Shown here piece by piece: positions 5,765 through 5,898 of a stretch of 5,898 nt of DNA (positions are counted from its first letter, which is position 1; each line of letters starts with the position of its first letter). Source of the stretch: Gammaproteobacteria bacterium (lineage in GTDB: Bacteria > Pseudomonadota > Gammaproteobacteria > Steroidobacterales > Steroidobacteraceae); contig PMMB01000061.1 in the NCBI GenBank assembly GCA_003165495.1, positions 1-5,898 on the forward strand, read 5' to 3'. The position numbers and the translations under genes were made by a program. The notes beneath the pieces were generated by a model that saw nothing but the letters and a program-made list of their open reading frames with translations, searched no databases and was not told the origin of the DNA.

Positions 5765-5881
5765 CTAGCCCTGACGCTGCTTGTGCCGGGCGTCCGACGA
5801 GCAAATGATGTAAACGATGCCGCGGCGCCGCACGACTTTGCAGTTCTTGCATATCTTCTTGACCGAAGGACGAACTTTCAT
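5765..5881 (-). CDS. rpmJ: 50S ribosomal protein L36
   Basis: Small zinc-ribbon protein of the large subunit, usually the last gene of the spc operon after secY. The translation is 38 residues, the same length as the E. coli protein: MKVRPSVKKICKNCKVVRRR at the start and HKQRQG at the end. The zinc ligands C11, C14, C27 and H33 are all present (C-x2-C-x12-C-x5-H), so this is the zinc-binding form, not the cysteine-free paralogue. GGGAG (5888-5892) lies 6 nt before the ATG. The stop TAG is followed directly by an in-frame TAA. It is 70 nt upstream of rpsM. Confidence 0.97.
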   Translation of the reverse strand: MKVRPSVKKICKNCKVVRRRGIVYIICSSDARHKQRQG

Positions 5882-5898
5882 TTCTTACTCCCGATGCC

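Noticed and set aside
1..5898. Hidden novel system, mobile element, CRISPR array, tRNA or toxin-antitoxin pair
   Set aside because: Nearly all the DNA is accounted for by eight conserved housekeeping or recognisable genes; I found no direct repeat array, transposase-like frame, attachment site or cloverleaf.

Overview
The window looks like ordinary chromosome of a GC-rich gammaproteobacterium. Three things point there: RpoA begins MQGS and follows the gammaproteobacterial pattern throughout, PepQ is the proteobacterial M24B type, and the gene order rpmJ-rpsM-rpsK-rpsD-rpoA-rplQ is the classic spc/alpha operon junction. I cannot name the genus. Divergent details (S4 lacking PGQHG, tailed L17, extended S11) suggest a lineage away from the enterics and pseudomonads.

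Layout. Positions 1-111 hold a leader with a perfect 9-bp inverted repeat. On the + strand, pepQ (prolidase, 112-1437) is followed after 20 nt by a GT4 glycosyltransferase (1458-2642), probably in one transcript. From 2639 to the right edge everything is on the - strand. Read in the direction of transcription it is rpmJ (L36, last gene of the spc operon, 38 codons), a promoter-like spacer, rpsM (S13), rpsK (S11), rpsD (S4), a GC-rich intercistronic hairpin, rpoA (RNA polymerase alpha) and rplQ (L17). The glycosyltransferase and rplQ converge and their stop codons overlap by four bases.

Function. The - strand block co-expresses three small-subunit head and body proteins, L17 and the alpha subunit. 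In E. coli S4 represses this operon translationally, and the rpmJ-rpsM spacer here has a sigma70-like promoter plus leader RNA that could form alternative pairings near the rpsM start. The + strand pair is functionally unrelated: dipeptide turnover, and probably cell-envelope glycolipid or glycan synthesis.

No mobile element, CRISPR array, tRNA, phage gene or defence system is visible, and I do not think the window hides a new multigene system. The points worth checking are lineage-specific ribosomal protein changes, the tight convergent junction without a clear terminator, the alpha-operon leader, and a strong perfect 12-bp hairpin inside the glycosyltransferase gene. No gene-free stretch exceeds about 111 bases.
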